Below are positions 12,855-25,217 of a stretch of DNA of 64,000 bases, in pieces. This DNA is from Atrina japonica. Taxonomy: Eukaryota; Mollusca; Bivalvia; Pterioida; Pinnidae. The first letter of the stretch is position 1. Each line of letters starts with the position of its first letter. The position numbers and the translations under genes were made by a program. The DNA lies in contig BROG01000248.1 in the NCBI GenBank assembly GCA_030159075.1, forward strand, positions 627,001 through 691,000, written 5' to 3'. The notes beneath the pieces were generated by a model. It was not told where the DNA came from. It searched no databases and worked only from the letters and a program-made list of their open reading frames with translations.

Positions 12855-13920
12855 AAACGTATTGCTTAAAATGAACCGTAAATATCTTGACCGTTTTGAG
12901 GGTCAGAAGACAAATATGGTGGCTGTTTGAAAAACATTTGTTTGGACCTCTGAAAAATTATACAAAACAAAATCTACATATCCCGGGCTTTGGGCTAAAG
13001 GGAGGGGATGGGGCTGGAAATGAAACTATTATAATACAGATTCTTAATATACAGAAAATGAATGTATACATTTAAATATAAAGTAATATTTGATCTGACA
13101 ACAAACTATATTGGTGTTGTTTGATGTATAACCTGATATCAAAGGAAGTTGGTAAACAAGTTAGATATTATTAAAATAGTTCTCCTTTATCTTAGCAATT
13201 CAAAGTGTGTGTAACATTAATATATAATGCAATTTGTAGTTGAATGCACCAGTAATTTGTGTTTATAAATATTCTCGCCATGTAGCTTGGAACTCTTTTG
13301 TCTACTCCATTGACGGAATTTGCACGTAGAGAGACCTCAATGATCTTCATTGTATTCTCTAAATTTGATAAGCAAAATGTGAACAGAAGTCGAAAAGAAA
13401 CGACAATTGTTACAATCAGCTGTCAGCATTTCATTGCTCGCTTACGTTGGAATATAAAAGTCACTGTTTAGAAACATGAAATGCATTTTAGATGATTGCA
13501 AGACCATACTTTGTGATTAGAAATTTAATTCTCATGGTATAAGCAGAACTTGTCTATCAGCATTGATGATAGTGGTGTAGCACATTGGTATTACTTTGGT
13601 ATCTGTATTGTATATAAATTATGATGAACTAAAATACAGTAATCTGACCTTTAATGTCCTGAATGTGTGTATGTGTCATATTTCTAAAATTTATGACAAT
13701 ATAGTCCAAAATATATTTCGAAAACACATGTGTGTGTGTGTGTGTGTTCTTGACTAAAATGTTGACAAAATGTGTAAAAAAAGATTACAAAACTGTACGA
13801 TTTCTCATATCAAAATATTTAAATACCAAGAGCATTATCAACAATAGAACATGATAGCTAAAATTATAATGAGATGATGTTTGCTGTAGGTGAATTCTGT
13901 AGAAGACAACATCGGCGAAT
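12855..13920. other. AT-rich spacer
   Basis: A short TG tract at about 13,728-13,746 and otherwise AT-rich DNA. The segment just above 12,850 may continue the retroelement 5' region but is too degraded to call. Confidence 0.45.
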
Positions 13921-13921
13921 A

Positions 13922-14011
13922 TACAGTGAAATCTCGCCTAAAGACCACCTAACTAATCAGAACACATGGTGTCATTCAGCTAGGTGGTCTCAATAGCGAT
14001 ATTCCACTGTA
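13922..14011. mobile_element. Palindromic MITE, likely founder of the adjoining array
   Basis: A 90-bp unit whose ends are imperfect inverted repeats of about 29 bp: tacagtgaaatctcgcctaa at 13,922 against gcgatattccactgta ending at 14,011, with aagaccacct/aggtggtct on the inner side. The same termini occur at 21.06 kb and 55.51 kb, so this is a dispersed family. Confidence 0.65.
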
Positions 14012-15215
14012 ACACCTTACTAATCAGACCACATTAAGTCTGTCAGAAAGGTGGTCTAAATAGTGATGTTCCACTGTAACACCACATTAATCAGACCACA
14101 TTCAGTCAGTCAAATAGGTGGTCTAAATAGCGTTGTTCCACTGTAACACCTTACTAATCAGACCACATTGAGTCTGTCAGAAAGGTGGTCTAAATAGTGA
14201 TGTTCCACTGTAACACCACACCACACTAATCAGACCACATTGAGTCATTCAGTTCTATCTAATCAAACCACATTGAGTCAGTCAGTTAGATGGTCTAAAT
14301 AGCGATGTTCCACTGGAACACCTTACTAATCAGACCACATTGAGTCAGTCAGATAGGTGGTCTAAATAGTGATGTTCCACTGTAACAACACACTAATCAG
14401 ACCACATTGAGTCAGTCAGATGGGTGGTCTAAATAGTGATGTTCTACTGTAACACCACACCACACTAATCAGACCACATTGAGTCATCCAGATAGGTGGT
14501 CTAAATAGCGATGTTCCACTGTAACACCTAACTAATCAGACCACATTGAGTCAGTCAGATGGGTGGTCTAAATAGTGATGTTCTACTGTAACACCACACC
14601 ACACTAATCAGACCACATTGAGTCATTCAGATAGGTGGTCTAAATAGCGATGTTCCACTGTAACACCTTACTAATCAGACCACATTGAGTCAGTCAGATG
14701 GGTGGTCTAAATAGTGATGTTCTACTGTAACACCACACCACACTAATCAGACCACATTGAGTCATCCAGATAGGTGGTCTAAATAGCGATGTTCCACTGT
14801 AACACCTAACTAATCAGACCACATTGAGTCAGTCAGATGGGTGGTCTAAATAGTGATGTTCTACTGTAACACCACACCACACTAATCAGACCACATTGAG
14901 TCATTCAGATAGGTGGTCTAAATAGCGATGTTCCACTGTAACACCTTACTAATCAGACCACACTGAGTCAGTCAGATAGGTGGTCTAAATAGTGATGTTC
15001 CACTGTAACAACACACTAATCAGACCACATTGAGTCAGTCAGATAGGTGGTCTATGTGGTCTAAATAGTGATGTTCCACTGTAACAACACACTAATCAGA
15101 CCACATTGAGTCAGTCAGATAGGTGGTCTATGTAGTGATGTTCCACTGTAACTAATCAGACCATATTGAGTCAATCCTTTAGGTGGTCTAAATAGACTAG
15201 TGACGTTCCAATGTC
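14012..15215. repeat. Minisatellite derived from the MITE (about 62-68 bp unit)
   Basis: About 18 tandem units built from ctaatcagaccacattgagt, cagtcagataggtggtctaa and atagtgatgttccactgtaa. Units differ in a short spacer (cacctta, caccacaccaca or caacaca), and pairs of unlike units repeat as dimers between about 14,390 and 14,960, which indicates unequal exchange of multi-unit blocks. Each unit still carries the MITE right terminus. The array ends at about 15,215 with diverged units. Confidence 0.95.
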
Positions 15216-15219
15216 AATA

Positions 15220-16045
15220 TTTAGAACTCTCACATATACCTTATAAGAGGAGTGAAAAACAATAAATCCTGTATCAGGTTTTAAGATTACACATACTCTG
15301 AACAACGAGTTTATTAACCTCCTAAAATAATTAGTAGAGGAAATAACTTAGATATGACCTGAACAAAAAAGAAAATAAAAAACAGGGAAGTCTAGTTGAA
15401 GAAATGAAGACGATATTACCAGACAAAACAAAAAAGGCAGACGGACGGATGGATAGATCGCACAGCTATAGTCCCCGGTAACCGGCGGAGGACTAATAAA
15501 TGCTAAAGTGAGTTGTTTTCAAAAGTAAATTATTTTTTCTAAAACTAGGTAAGACTGGAAAATAATTTAAGTTTTCATTGAAACGAAGTGAAACAGATTA
15601 CCAGCCGTCGGTCATATAATTTTAAGACATTATAATTTCACCTGGTCCTAGGTCAGTACAGAAGTTGATATGCCACAGTTGCCATGTATTCAAAGAGTCG
15701 AATGGTGTTCACGTCTGATGTTTTACGAAGCAAGGTTTCAGTTTGTGAGATTATGAAATACCGACAAATTGATTCATCTATCTATCTAATGTGTTGTTTG
15801 TGAGATTATGAAAAAAAAAAACCGATTACATGATCAATCTATCTAACGAGTGTCTTTGTTTTCGCGGTGAGAATTGAGAGATATATTTCTGTAAATAGAA
15901 AATCAATTAGAAAAAAGGATGTTATGAATTCGGTAAACGACGTCAAATACGATTGTGTCTCAAAATTTATTTTACTTCTATAAGATAATTTAAAACAAAA
16001 TAAACTCCATCTTTACAACGTTCTGTGAACAAAAGATGTTGCTTA
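15220..16045. other. AT-rich spacer
   Basis: No gene was seen. There is a local direct repeat of tttgtgagattatgaaa about 60 bp apart near 15,745 and 15,800. Confidence 0.45.
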
Positions 16046-16047
16046 AA

Positions 16048-16400
16048 GGTTTATGGCACGCCAAAATCACATTAATGAGTTAAATCTAATTTTTCTTAGT
16101 TAAACCTAGTATTTCTCCAGTTGATGTGGGTTCCGATTTAAACCTAATTTTAATCCTATTTTTTTCATAACCCACATTAACTCTAGAAAAACTAAGTTTA
16201 ACTGAGGAAAACTAGGATTAACTGTGCGAAATACACATTAATATTATTGTGGCGCAGTTAAACCTAGTTTTTCTCAGTTAAACTATTTTTTTTCTCAAGA
16301 AAGTAGGTTTAACTTATTTTGTGATTTTGGCGCAGTTAAATCTAGTTTGTCTCCAATTAATGTGGCTTACTGAGAAAATCAGGGTTTTCTCGTAAAGGTT
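16048..16400. mobile_element. Foldback element, CTAGTTTTTCTC family, copy 1
   Basis: Begins near ggcacgccaaaatcacatta and contains alternating direct and inverted copies of a motif like taaacctagtttttctccag and its complement gaaaaactaggtttaact, with gtgattttggcgcag near 16,320. The inverted organisation would let the region fold on itself. Related loci are at 46.93-47.40 and 48.90-49.29 kb. No coding capacity. Confidence 0.7.
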
Positions 16401-16869
16401 GCTATGCTGTTTTAGCAACTTTACTCATGTGCAGGTACATTAAGGTATACAGGTAAATCGATATAATTTTTCTCTTAGGCTTAACACTACTTTTATAGTT
16501 GTAAGTCTTTATTTTAATGATTTACTGATCTTGTCCACTTTTCATTTTTTTATTTCGGACATATTTTCAGTTACGTATACAAATGCAGTTATTTAGATAG
16601 TGAATTTATTCTTTACATCGATAAGCAATTGAATGTGAGTGTTCGATTCTGGTTCCATTTCGTCCGACTGATTTCAGCGCAATACTTGTGAACATCAACA
16701 TATTTGAACTAATCCGTGTTAAGATGTCCATACAGACAACAATAAATGAAAGAAAAAAAGTACCATAAAACACATAGGGTGAAAGGATGAAAATCACATT
16801 AAAATGGGAATTTACATTATGCTTCATATAAGAAAAAGGTAAATAAAATCATATTTTAGAAACAGTGCG

Positions 16870-17012
16870 AGTGACCGGTCAACAGGGGATGCTTACTCCT
16901 CTATGGCATTTCATTCCACCTCTGGATTTGCATAGGTCCGTGTATGTTCAATTTTCAGTCAATTAGTGTATTGTCTCATAACCCTTCCTTCGATAAATAA
17001 TTTGGTATCTTT
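16870..17012 (+). mobile_element. Retroelement 3' UTR fragment
   Basis: Carries the conserved 3' noncoding module: gaccggtcaacaggggatgc, ttactcctctatggca, cacctctggatttgcatagg, tccgtgtatgttcaat and a degraded terminal segment. There is no coding part. Confidence 0.7.
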
Positions 17013-17454
17013 ATTTATATAAGCGATATGTTCAAGAAATTCAATTTAGAAAATAGCTGAGGCGAGCCGTAAAGTTTTGAGTTGTTTACTACTTACTAGA
17101 CACTGATTTATTTTAGCATCATTATTACCTTTATTAGACCTACTTATTTTGTGGAACTTGGTGGAAAATTTAATCACGTTCAACGTATTATACTGTCACT
17201 ATGTACGTATATATTTTTATATGTTTAAATTTAACTGATGTATTAATCTCATAATTTTATGCATGTTAATCTGAGCTAGTCACTCTTGTTGCATGTCTAT
17301 GTACTTTTTCTATATTCATATGCTAAGAAAATACTAAATTTACAACACGTCAATTAAAATTTCTTTAAAGTTTTACATCTTTACTCTTATTTTCACCTGT
17401 ACTGTATATACACGTATTGTACGTAGCTTGGTTTTTCACATTATCATTATACTT

Positions 17455-17612
17455 TACAGTGGATGCTTACACTTCCATGCAAACTGATCCTACTTCTGGA
17501 TTTCCAGAGGTTCATGTTTGTCCAATATCACTAGATTTGTATATATATCCTGGACATCCTGAAGATTTATACTTTGGTATCTGCGACTTTCATACTTACG
17601 TCTTGTTCAAAT
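17455..17612 (+). mobile_element. Retroelement 3' UTR fragment
   Basis: Contains gtggatgcttacacttccat, ctacttctggatttccagag and the family 3' end tcctggacatcctgaagatt followed by tatactttggtatctgcga. Two such fragments (this and 16.87 kb) sit about 450 bp apart in the same orientation. The 65-codon frame over it is incidental. Confidence 0.75.
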
Positions 17613-17619
17613 AAGTACC

Positions 17620-18414
17620 CTTGTTATATCAACAGATCTTTTAATAATATTTCATTTAATATATTGAAATAGAAAGTCAGAATAAATCTTTTTATATCAT
17701 CATAACGTATAATACAAAACATTTCGTTGTCAGTTTCTGTAAATTTATTCAAATTTATAGTCAGAATTCTGAGGAATACTCACTTAAGATGTTTCAAATA
17801 TGCAAGACTAATTAAAAGCATTGAGTGTAAAAAATCAAGTCAGCATTTTCGTTAGAACGTATCTTTACCAGGCGCCAAAGAACATTTTATCATCGTATGA
17901 ACTTCTTTGAAGCTTTTGAAAACGACATTGTGTTTGTCACAACATTAAAGTCCTAGAAGATATCTTCATCAATATGTATAGTTCAGACAAACATAGAGGA
18001 TATAGGACAGAAATGAAGGCAATTATCTCTTGCTTGTTAGTAACTAAAGTCTTGATTATCAGAAATGATTACAGATTTAGTATATTCTCGGACAATAAGC
18101 CTCTAATGAATCTGTTATGTTTGTCTCTATCATAGAGACCTTTTATGTCATGCTTTACATTACATAGAGATTATAAAACATGCCAAACATGTATATAAGT
18201 ACGTATATTAAATTTCCCTCGTTGTATTGTTGATGTTATTTTTAACCGTTTAAAATCATGTCAGTGATCATGCGCAAAACCAGGTTAAGACAAATACCGT
18301 TGACCTCAATAGCAATATATCTGTTCCCACAGGTTTTTAATTTGCTGCGAAGAAATGTCGTTAAAATGTGTTGGCAACGATCATCGACCTTCTCCGGGGT
18401 TTTTATCTTTTTCG
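17620..18414. other. AT-rich spacer
   Basis: Nothing recognisable apart from a short stem (gtctctatcatagagac at about 18,123). Confidence 0.5.
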
Positions 18415-18419
18415 CAAAT

Positions 18420-18545
18420 CGCCATGAATTAAATCAGTGTTTTACGCCACAATTGTTCAGTTATATAGTGGCGGGAAAGTTTTAATGGTGGTTGAGAGAA
18501 CCCGGTTATAATATACCCGGGAAGAGACCATCGACCTTTATCATG
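18420..18545 (-). mobile_element. SINE 3' fragment
   Basis: On the minus strand this is the body and tail only: ggtttt/accgggtatattataaccgg and the terminal block gccactatataactgaacaa then tgtggcgtaaaacac. The tRNA head is absent, as expected of a 5'-truncated copy. Confidence 0.6.
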
Positions 18546-18549
18546 AATG

Positions 18550-19068
18550 TTTTACTAATATGGATGTACTATAAGCTTTACGTGATAGGGGACCCGTATT
18601 CTATCAGGACAACTGAACCCGTGTCTTAAATTCCCAGACGTCGGTTTCATCGTATTTATATATCTACTGATGGGCTTTGCTCAATTTAGATTTTTATACT
18701 CATGTGAATGTACTTCAATATTTTATATTTCTTAACATCAGCTTGCCCTAGTTCTCTGTTCCATTCATTGTGTAATTGATGCCTTGCAGAAAAGGATCTC
18801 CTATAATAAACCAGACATTAGATATGATATTAAACATTCAAGTTGTTTTTTGTCTTAATCAGTCTTATAATTCAGTTGTACAAGTATACAAAAACCCGAG
18901 AACGCACTCTGAAGTAAATGTAATTTTGATAACAAGTTAAGATAATTTGTTATAAATCAATTTCATATTCTTGTGATTTTTAGGAAGTCATTTTTACCTC
19001 TTAAAATTGAACGATATAAAGAGATATGCTCTATGCACTATGACATTATTATGTTATGAGCTAGAACA

Positions 19069-19070
<2 letters not shown>
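18550..19070. other. AT-rich spacer
   Basis: No feature recognised. Confidence 0.5.

Positions 19071-19146
<76 letters not shown>
19071..19146. repeat. (CT)n microsatellite
   Basis: About 38 perfect CT dinucleotides. Confidence 0.97.
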
Positions 19147-19149
<3 letters not shown>

Positions 19150-19151
<2 letters not shown>

Positions 19152-20080
19152 GATATAATGTCCGGTTCATATTGTCATAGGCGACCTTATTGCGTTAGTT
19201 TTAGACATTATCACGTAGATGTAGCTTTTTAATGTAGTCCGTTTGAAAAAGACACGAGAATAATTGAATATTAAAGGCAGGAAACTGTACCAAAGAGAAA
19301 AACCATCAGTGTGGCTATTACATTAGTTCCTTCTCTATTTGTTTATCTCCTTTGAAGATTATAGAAGTGTTTTCCTTGTAAATGGTATTAACAGATGAAA
19401 GTTACATAATTGATTGTTTCAAATAAAACAATATCTTGTTCATGCTTCGTCTAATTAAAATACGATTTTGAAATATTTATTGGCCACGTGATAAGATAAA
19501 GGTTATACATTCTTTTTGTAAGTTGCTGTCTTCCAATTTCTCTAGAGATACATAATAAGAGTTGACAGTCAATGGATATTCGTAAATGTTACTTACAGCC
19601 AATGAATACACGATAATTTGTCGTTATTCAATTTTGTCACAAAATAAGTGATTTATTTATACAAATTTCGTCTCCAAAGAAACCAGTCAGACTTATTGTC
19701 TATTCTTCAAATCTATTTAGTGGAAGGATTGTATCGCTACTTTAGATAACATACCCATTTAGCCAGTTTAAACATCGTTTTCGTTTTGTTTGATGTTACC
19801 GATGTGTTATCTATGTCTACAGCGATATCCTGTTTTATGTACCTAACAGAATTACTTGTGATGCCATATTTTGTTGTAACATTTTCTATGCATCAATAAA
19901 ATTTCATCCGCAATTAAAAGTTATGATAACGAATGTCTGGTACATAGAATAGAAATTAAAAGGCGCTGTAATAACGAATAACTTGACGGGTTGGATGGAC
20001 ACTTCGACAATTTAAGTGATATCTGTTTGGAAAGGATGACTAAAACCAGCCCAATGGACGGACGGACAAACAGACAGAAA
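19150..20080. other. AT-rich spacer
   Basis: No feature recognised. Confidence 0.5.
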
Positions 20081-20440
<360 letters not shown>

Positions 20441-20449
20441 TATTTTTTC

Positions 20450-20789
20450 ATGGGTGATTTACGTGCCTTGGAATTTGACGGTCCGCCCTGTTAGGCTTCT
20501 CCACGCCTTCTATGAACTTGATCAACCCGACATAGTCCCATGGACGGTCAGTAACAAACATAAAAACATTATCAAAGACCATATTCTGATGTGTTAATAT
20601 TTTCAATTGCCACTATCCATCCGCCATTTTCGTCTTTGTTTTTGCTGACCGTCTGTAGAATCATTGAAGAAAGACACGCGACTCCTTATATCCAATGAAA
20701 TAATGACTATCAGTCCGAGGCAAACAAATATTCATGAGAAGTATGTCACAATGAATTGTGTGTTCCCATAAATGATCTTAATAAAAAAT
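20450..20789. other. Unique-looking spacer
   Basis: Slightly less AT-rich than its surroundings (a GC-richer patch at about 20,460-20,560) but no exon could be supported. Confidence 0.4.
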
Positions 20790-21058
20790 CTCAGATACCA
20801 AAGTATAAAATCAATAGAATGTCCAGGACAAAGATACAAGCCATGGAGGAGTAAGCATCCCCTGTCGACCGGTCACACCCGCCGTGAGTCCACAGTCAAG
20901 TCCAATGAAATACGTGAGGAGTGTATCCTCGTCACAATTGCTACAGACGTCTCAACAACCACCAACGAAAAGGCAACTCAACATTTCACCTAGTGAAACA
21001 GAGTAATCGCAAACAAGACTATTATACCGACCGTAAAATTTGAGGAATGTTAACATTA
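20790..21058 (-). mobile_element. Retroelement 3' end fragment with internal deletion
   Basis: On the minus strand it contains the end of the reverse-transcriptase reading frame (TFRKFYGRYNSL-like, near 21,030-21,055), the 3' module (ctccacagtcaagtcc, tgtcgaccggtcac) and the family terminus (complement of ctcagataccaaagtataaa). Compared with the 25.5-kb copy, about 55 bp between gatacaa and gccatggagg are deleted. Confidence 0.85.
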
Positions 21059-21059
21059 T

Positions 21060-21235
21060 ACAGTTGAACCTCGCCTAAAGACTACCTCGCTTAGGAGACC
21101 ACCTCACAATTAAGACCATGAATTTCCAGTCTGTTCATTACAGCTGTATCAGTACAGAACCTCGCTTAGGAGACCACCTCACTAATACGGCCAATTTGAG
21201 TCAGTCAGTTAGGTGGTCTTATTCGATTTTGGTGT
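21060..21235. mobile_element. MITE relic related to the 13.9-kb array
   Basis: Shows tacagttgaacctcgcctaa near 21,060, gcttaggagaccacctcac twice, and cagtcagttaggtggtctta near 21,205. The same modules make up the 13.9-15.2 kb array, so this is an unamplified or minimally amplified relative. Confidence 0.65.
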
Positions 21236-21239
21236 ATTC

Positions 21240-21685
21240 TAAAGGACCTGGAAATATATATTTATCCATTGAAAAATCTTCATTTCTACTTAGTAAAAAA
21301 TGTTTCCAGTTTACAACAATTAACCAACAGTTTACATCAACTTGTATAAATGCTTATTGTTAGCTATGGTATTGGCGTAATGCGGTGCTGGCTGTATGAG
21401 GAAACCAGGAGAACAGGAGAGCAATTATGGTTCAGACGTGTAGTCCGCCATATCATCTCGCATACTTCTTTGTCAATTTCGAAGATCGGACCTGGGTAAA
21501 AATTGGTATTTGCTGAGAACTGGGTGCACATTTTGTTTATTTTATTTGAATGTAGATTTGTGTATTGATATTAATGTATTTCTTATATGGATACCTCAGA
21601 TTTATCTAAATTCAGTGATGATTCTTAGCCGACCCTGCATGACTATCGTGACATTGGAAGTTAGTTTTAAGTCTTAACCCGATTG
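21240..21685. other. Spacer
   Basis: No feature recognised. Confidence 0.45.
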
Positions 21686-21754
21686 ACTTTCACTTCTTAT
21701 GTTCTTCGCGAAGGAACTGTTCAATACACGTAATTTGGTGGCGCGGAGTAACCT

Positions 21755-21955
21755 TTTCAGTATCATACGGATGGTTCTACTCACTCTTCGATGAAGACAG
21801 GTTTCACAGGGAAACGCTTTTATTCCTGACGGTTTTACTCGTAGGTCGTATGATACGTAGGAACAAATACTCTTGTCAGTGTAATTCAAAATGTCGTGAT
21901 GACCCATCACTTTAAATCTTCTCCAGGTCAAGAGAGGTCAAAGGATACTCCATTT
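21755..21955. repeat. Diverged dispersed repeat, also at 35.09-35.25 kb
   Basis: Shares with 35,087-35,245 the ordered blocks ctactcactcttcgatgaag / ctacttactcttcgattatg, acagggaaacgcttttattcct, gtcagtgtaatt and aggtcaagagaggtcaaagg. Divergence is substantial, so it is an old repeat of unknown type. A minus-strand frame of 85 codons over it is not recognised. Confidence 0.5.
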
Positions 21956-22514
21956 TGCCAGTTTATATGGATTTTACTATAAATGTATGACAAAGGTCAA
22001 AGGTCTATTCTTGATTCAATCCCGATAACTCCGACTTGCAAATTGAATGTTCCAACACTAGCTTACCTTATCTGCTATGTTACCATATAGTCTGTTTTCT
22101 GTCTAGCAAAGTGTATCATTTAAGTTGCATGTTGTTTAAAAACTTTGTAAACTATTGCACATGTAAAGTATTGTACAACAATATTTTTATCATTCAAGGC
22201 TACCTGACGTGAGAAATCTTAAACAATTTTGAAATGTTGCCTCAGTACCTAATGACTTAATTAACAGTGTGATAAGGATAATGGGTTTTTAATCAAGTTT
22301 GATGTCTTTTTAAATAAAAGATGAAATGTTGTTAATTAAGTCAAAATTTGATTGAAATGACATTGAAATGTTATTCTGCAATAATATTGCGTACATGCCT
22401 GTTATCGGTATGTCAGTATTTCCGTTTGCATCAGTTGTGTTGGAATGAAATAATTAATTTTGTCAGTAGATACTTTCCGTTACGTTTTGACTTATAAACA
22501 TGCGTGAGGAACTA

Positions 22515-22990
22515 TTTAGGGTCCAGGTTCAACCATTATCAAACATGGTAACATACGAACTCAGTTCTACTATACAAGGCCCGTGTTCTACCATTATTAT
22601 GCATAGTAACATACGAACTCAATTCTACTATACAAGGACAGTGTTCTACCATTATTATGCATAGTAACATACGAACTCAGTTCTACTATACAAGGCCCGT
22701 GTTCTACCATTATTATGCATAGTAACATAAGAACTCAATTCTACTATACAAGGACAGTGTTCTACCATTATTATGCATAGTAACATACGAACTCAGTTCT
22801 ACTATACAAGGCCCGTGTTCTACCATTATTATGCATAGTAACATACGAACTTAGTTCTACTATACAAGGCCCGTGTTCTACCATTATTATGCATAGTAAC
22901 ATAAGAACTCAGTTCTACTATACAAGGCCCGTGTTCTACCAATATTATGCATAGTAACATAAGAAATCAATTCTACTATACAAGGACAGT
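22515..22990. repeat. 58-bp tandem array, about 8 units
   Basis: The unit runs aaggcccgtgttctaccatt, attatgcatagtaacatacg, aactcagttctactatac. Units alternate between aaggcccgtg and aaggacagtg variants. Confidence 0.95.
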
Positions 22991-22994
22991 ATTT

Positions 22995-24240
22995 CTATGT
23001 TTAGAAATGTATCTTTGAAAAAATGATTTTAAAACAGTTTGATTATACATTAATAAAATCAAACAGAATAATAATAATAATAAAGATAATGTACATATTC
23101 CTTTGTGTGTTTTTGTGTCGGTAAATACTGTACAGATGTGGTTTATAGTTTTAGTTTTTCTAGCAATTTGTTTATATTGTTTTTGCAGCAAAAGTACGTG
23201 GAGAGGAAGATGAATGATAATGCCAAACTCATTTTCTCATTTCCCGCATGCTGCGGTTTGTCAGAAATAATATTCAGTTATTGTCTTAATGGAACATAAT
23301 ATTCATGTGTGTGTGTATTTTGAAAATTTTCATTCCAATATTTTTCGTTGCAATACTATCGCAGTCTTCAAAAATAAAAACAAAACAAACAAAAACAGAA
23401 AACGTCTACCAAGAAATATAAATTGCTATCTATCATTATGTATCAGCTTATGTATATATATAATTATGTAAATCCTGCTGGGTTTGGAAATTATCAATAG
23501 CTTTCAAATACATCAGACAATATCGATCTCAGCATCTTTCATATACATGTATATATATATATTTTTTTTGTTATATTGCGTGTATATCTGGAATATTTAA
23601 TTGTTCCGAAGCCAATTCTTCATGATAACACGCAAAGTTTTACGTTGAAACTTACGCACGATTAGGGCATACGCGTGAGTCTTCTTTACATCCTACCTGT
23701 TGAATTAAATTTCGAACAAAGTATGAATAAAAAGAAATGATACATCACAATAAACAATGAAGTTTGGAACAGAAAATTTACAAAAAATAACATTAGATCA
23801 ATTAACTCCTGATGAAATTTACATTACATCACTAATTATATGAATTTAGATTACAAATATTCAAATTAATATCTGAGTATTTCATACTTAAGAAATATTT
23901 CGAATGGATAGCGTATAAAATAGTCATCTTTTCTTAGTGTTTTCTCTTAGACGGGTCTACGAATAGAGTTAGGTTATTGCTAACCCTTGAGTAACACCAC
24001 TTTCTGTTTCGGAACTCTGCATCTGTTCTAAATTCAAGATTAGCTGATAAAGTTTAATAGACAAAAACGATCGTTTTGAGCATTTGTTTTAGCCTCTATT
24101 TTACAAAACAATAACTTTATATTTATGATATTTTCTATATAATTTTTTTTATATTATTTAACATTAATCACATATAACAAAGTAGTAATCGACAGAAGGA
24201 TCATTAGACATTATACAAATAAAGTGTAAATTGAACAAAA
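22995..24240. other. AT-rich spacer
   Basis: A short AAT tract near 23,068-23,085 and otherwise no recognised feature. Confidence 0.5.
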
Positions 24241-24243
24241 ATA

Positions 24244-24720
24244 TCTATGAAAATACGGAGGTGGGATCAGGTGCCATGGAGGAGTAAGCATATCCTGTCG
24301 ACCGGTCACAACCGCCATGAGTCCACAGTTAAATTAAAAAGAAATAACTGGTAAATGAATCCTCGTCAATATCGAAAATGACGATTTAATTACCACCATT
24401 GAACAGGCAATTCAAACGTTTCACTCTAATTGCAAACAAGATCACATAACGACCGTAAAATTTGCGAAATGTTGATACTAAACGCGATTCCTGGCATCCT
24501 TGTAAGAACAACTTATGAGTATGCGATTTGCCTCTGTATATGTAATGTTCGTATGTTGAGCACGTACTCTGATAACGTATCACCTGCGAGATATAAAAAA
24601 CATATATAGGCGATTTTACTACTCAGATGTGGAAAGTTGATAAAACAAAAACCAAAATCATCACGTTGCGATACTTTCCCTCATTGAAATTTAATTTGCA
24701 TCAAAAAATCACCAGTATCA
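24244..24720 (-). pseudogene. Retroelement reverse-transcriptase C-terminal relic
   Basis: The minus strand reads, with stops, ISQVIRYQSTCSTYEHYIYR then LVSTFRKFYGRY, the C-terminal end of the family's reverse transcriptase. The 3' module with tgtcgaccggtcac follows in reverse near 24,300. Upstream residues resembling the NFPHL segment are heavily altered. Confidence 0.75.
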
Positions 24721-24724
24721 CAGG

Positions 24725-25215
24725 TGTCAGTAAATATCTGCAAGGCATTCTGGCAAGTCTGATGTACTGGATAACTGGAAAGTTTCACCCCTGTTTATTT
24801 TCGCACTTTTACGACAGAATACATATTGACCCCGTCTTATATTCGCCCAAAATCACTATAGTCTCATGGATGGCATGTATATCTATGTTTCAATCATTTC
24901 GTTTTAAAATCTCTCTTTCATTTTAAATTTAACATTTATCTAAAAACGAAAATTGTGAAAATCAAACGGCATCGAAAATATCAAGATATCTAGGGGTAAC
25001 TATTTACATGTATATACGTAATCTGAAATGGTGTCAGTTACGCTTGGCTCTACATTAACTATGCCAAATCCAGAGCCCCATGTCGCCATATTTACTTAAT
25101 ATGCTGAGGTATGGCCAAATATTTTACAGTTTTATATCATTTAAAAATAAGTGAATGCAATCTTTCTTAAAGTCCATGACTTTTCACTGAATTTTTAAAA
25201 ATCTTTTGATATACC
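24725..25215. other. AT-rich spacer
   Basis: A 99-codon plus-strand frame spans its start (24,627-24,926) but overlaps the retroelement relic antisense and looks fortuitous. Confidence 0.45.
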
Positions 25216-25217
25216 GG

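Noticed and set aside
13922..15215. CRISPR-like regular spacing in the 62-68 bp array
   Set aside because: The between-motif segments are themselves repeats, not unique spacers, the setting is eukaryotic, and no cas-like genes are present.
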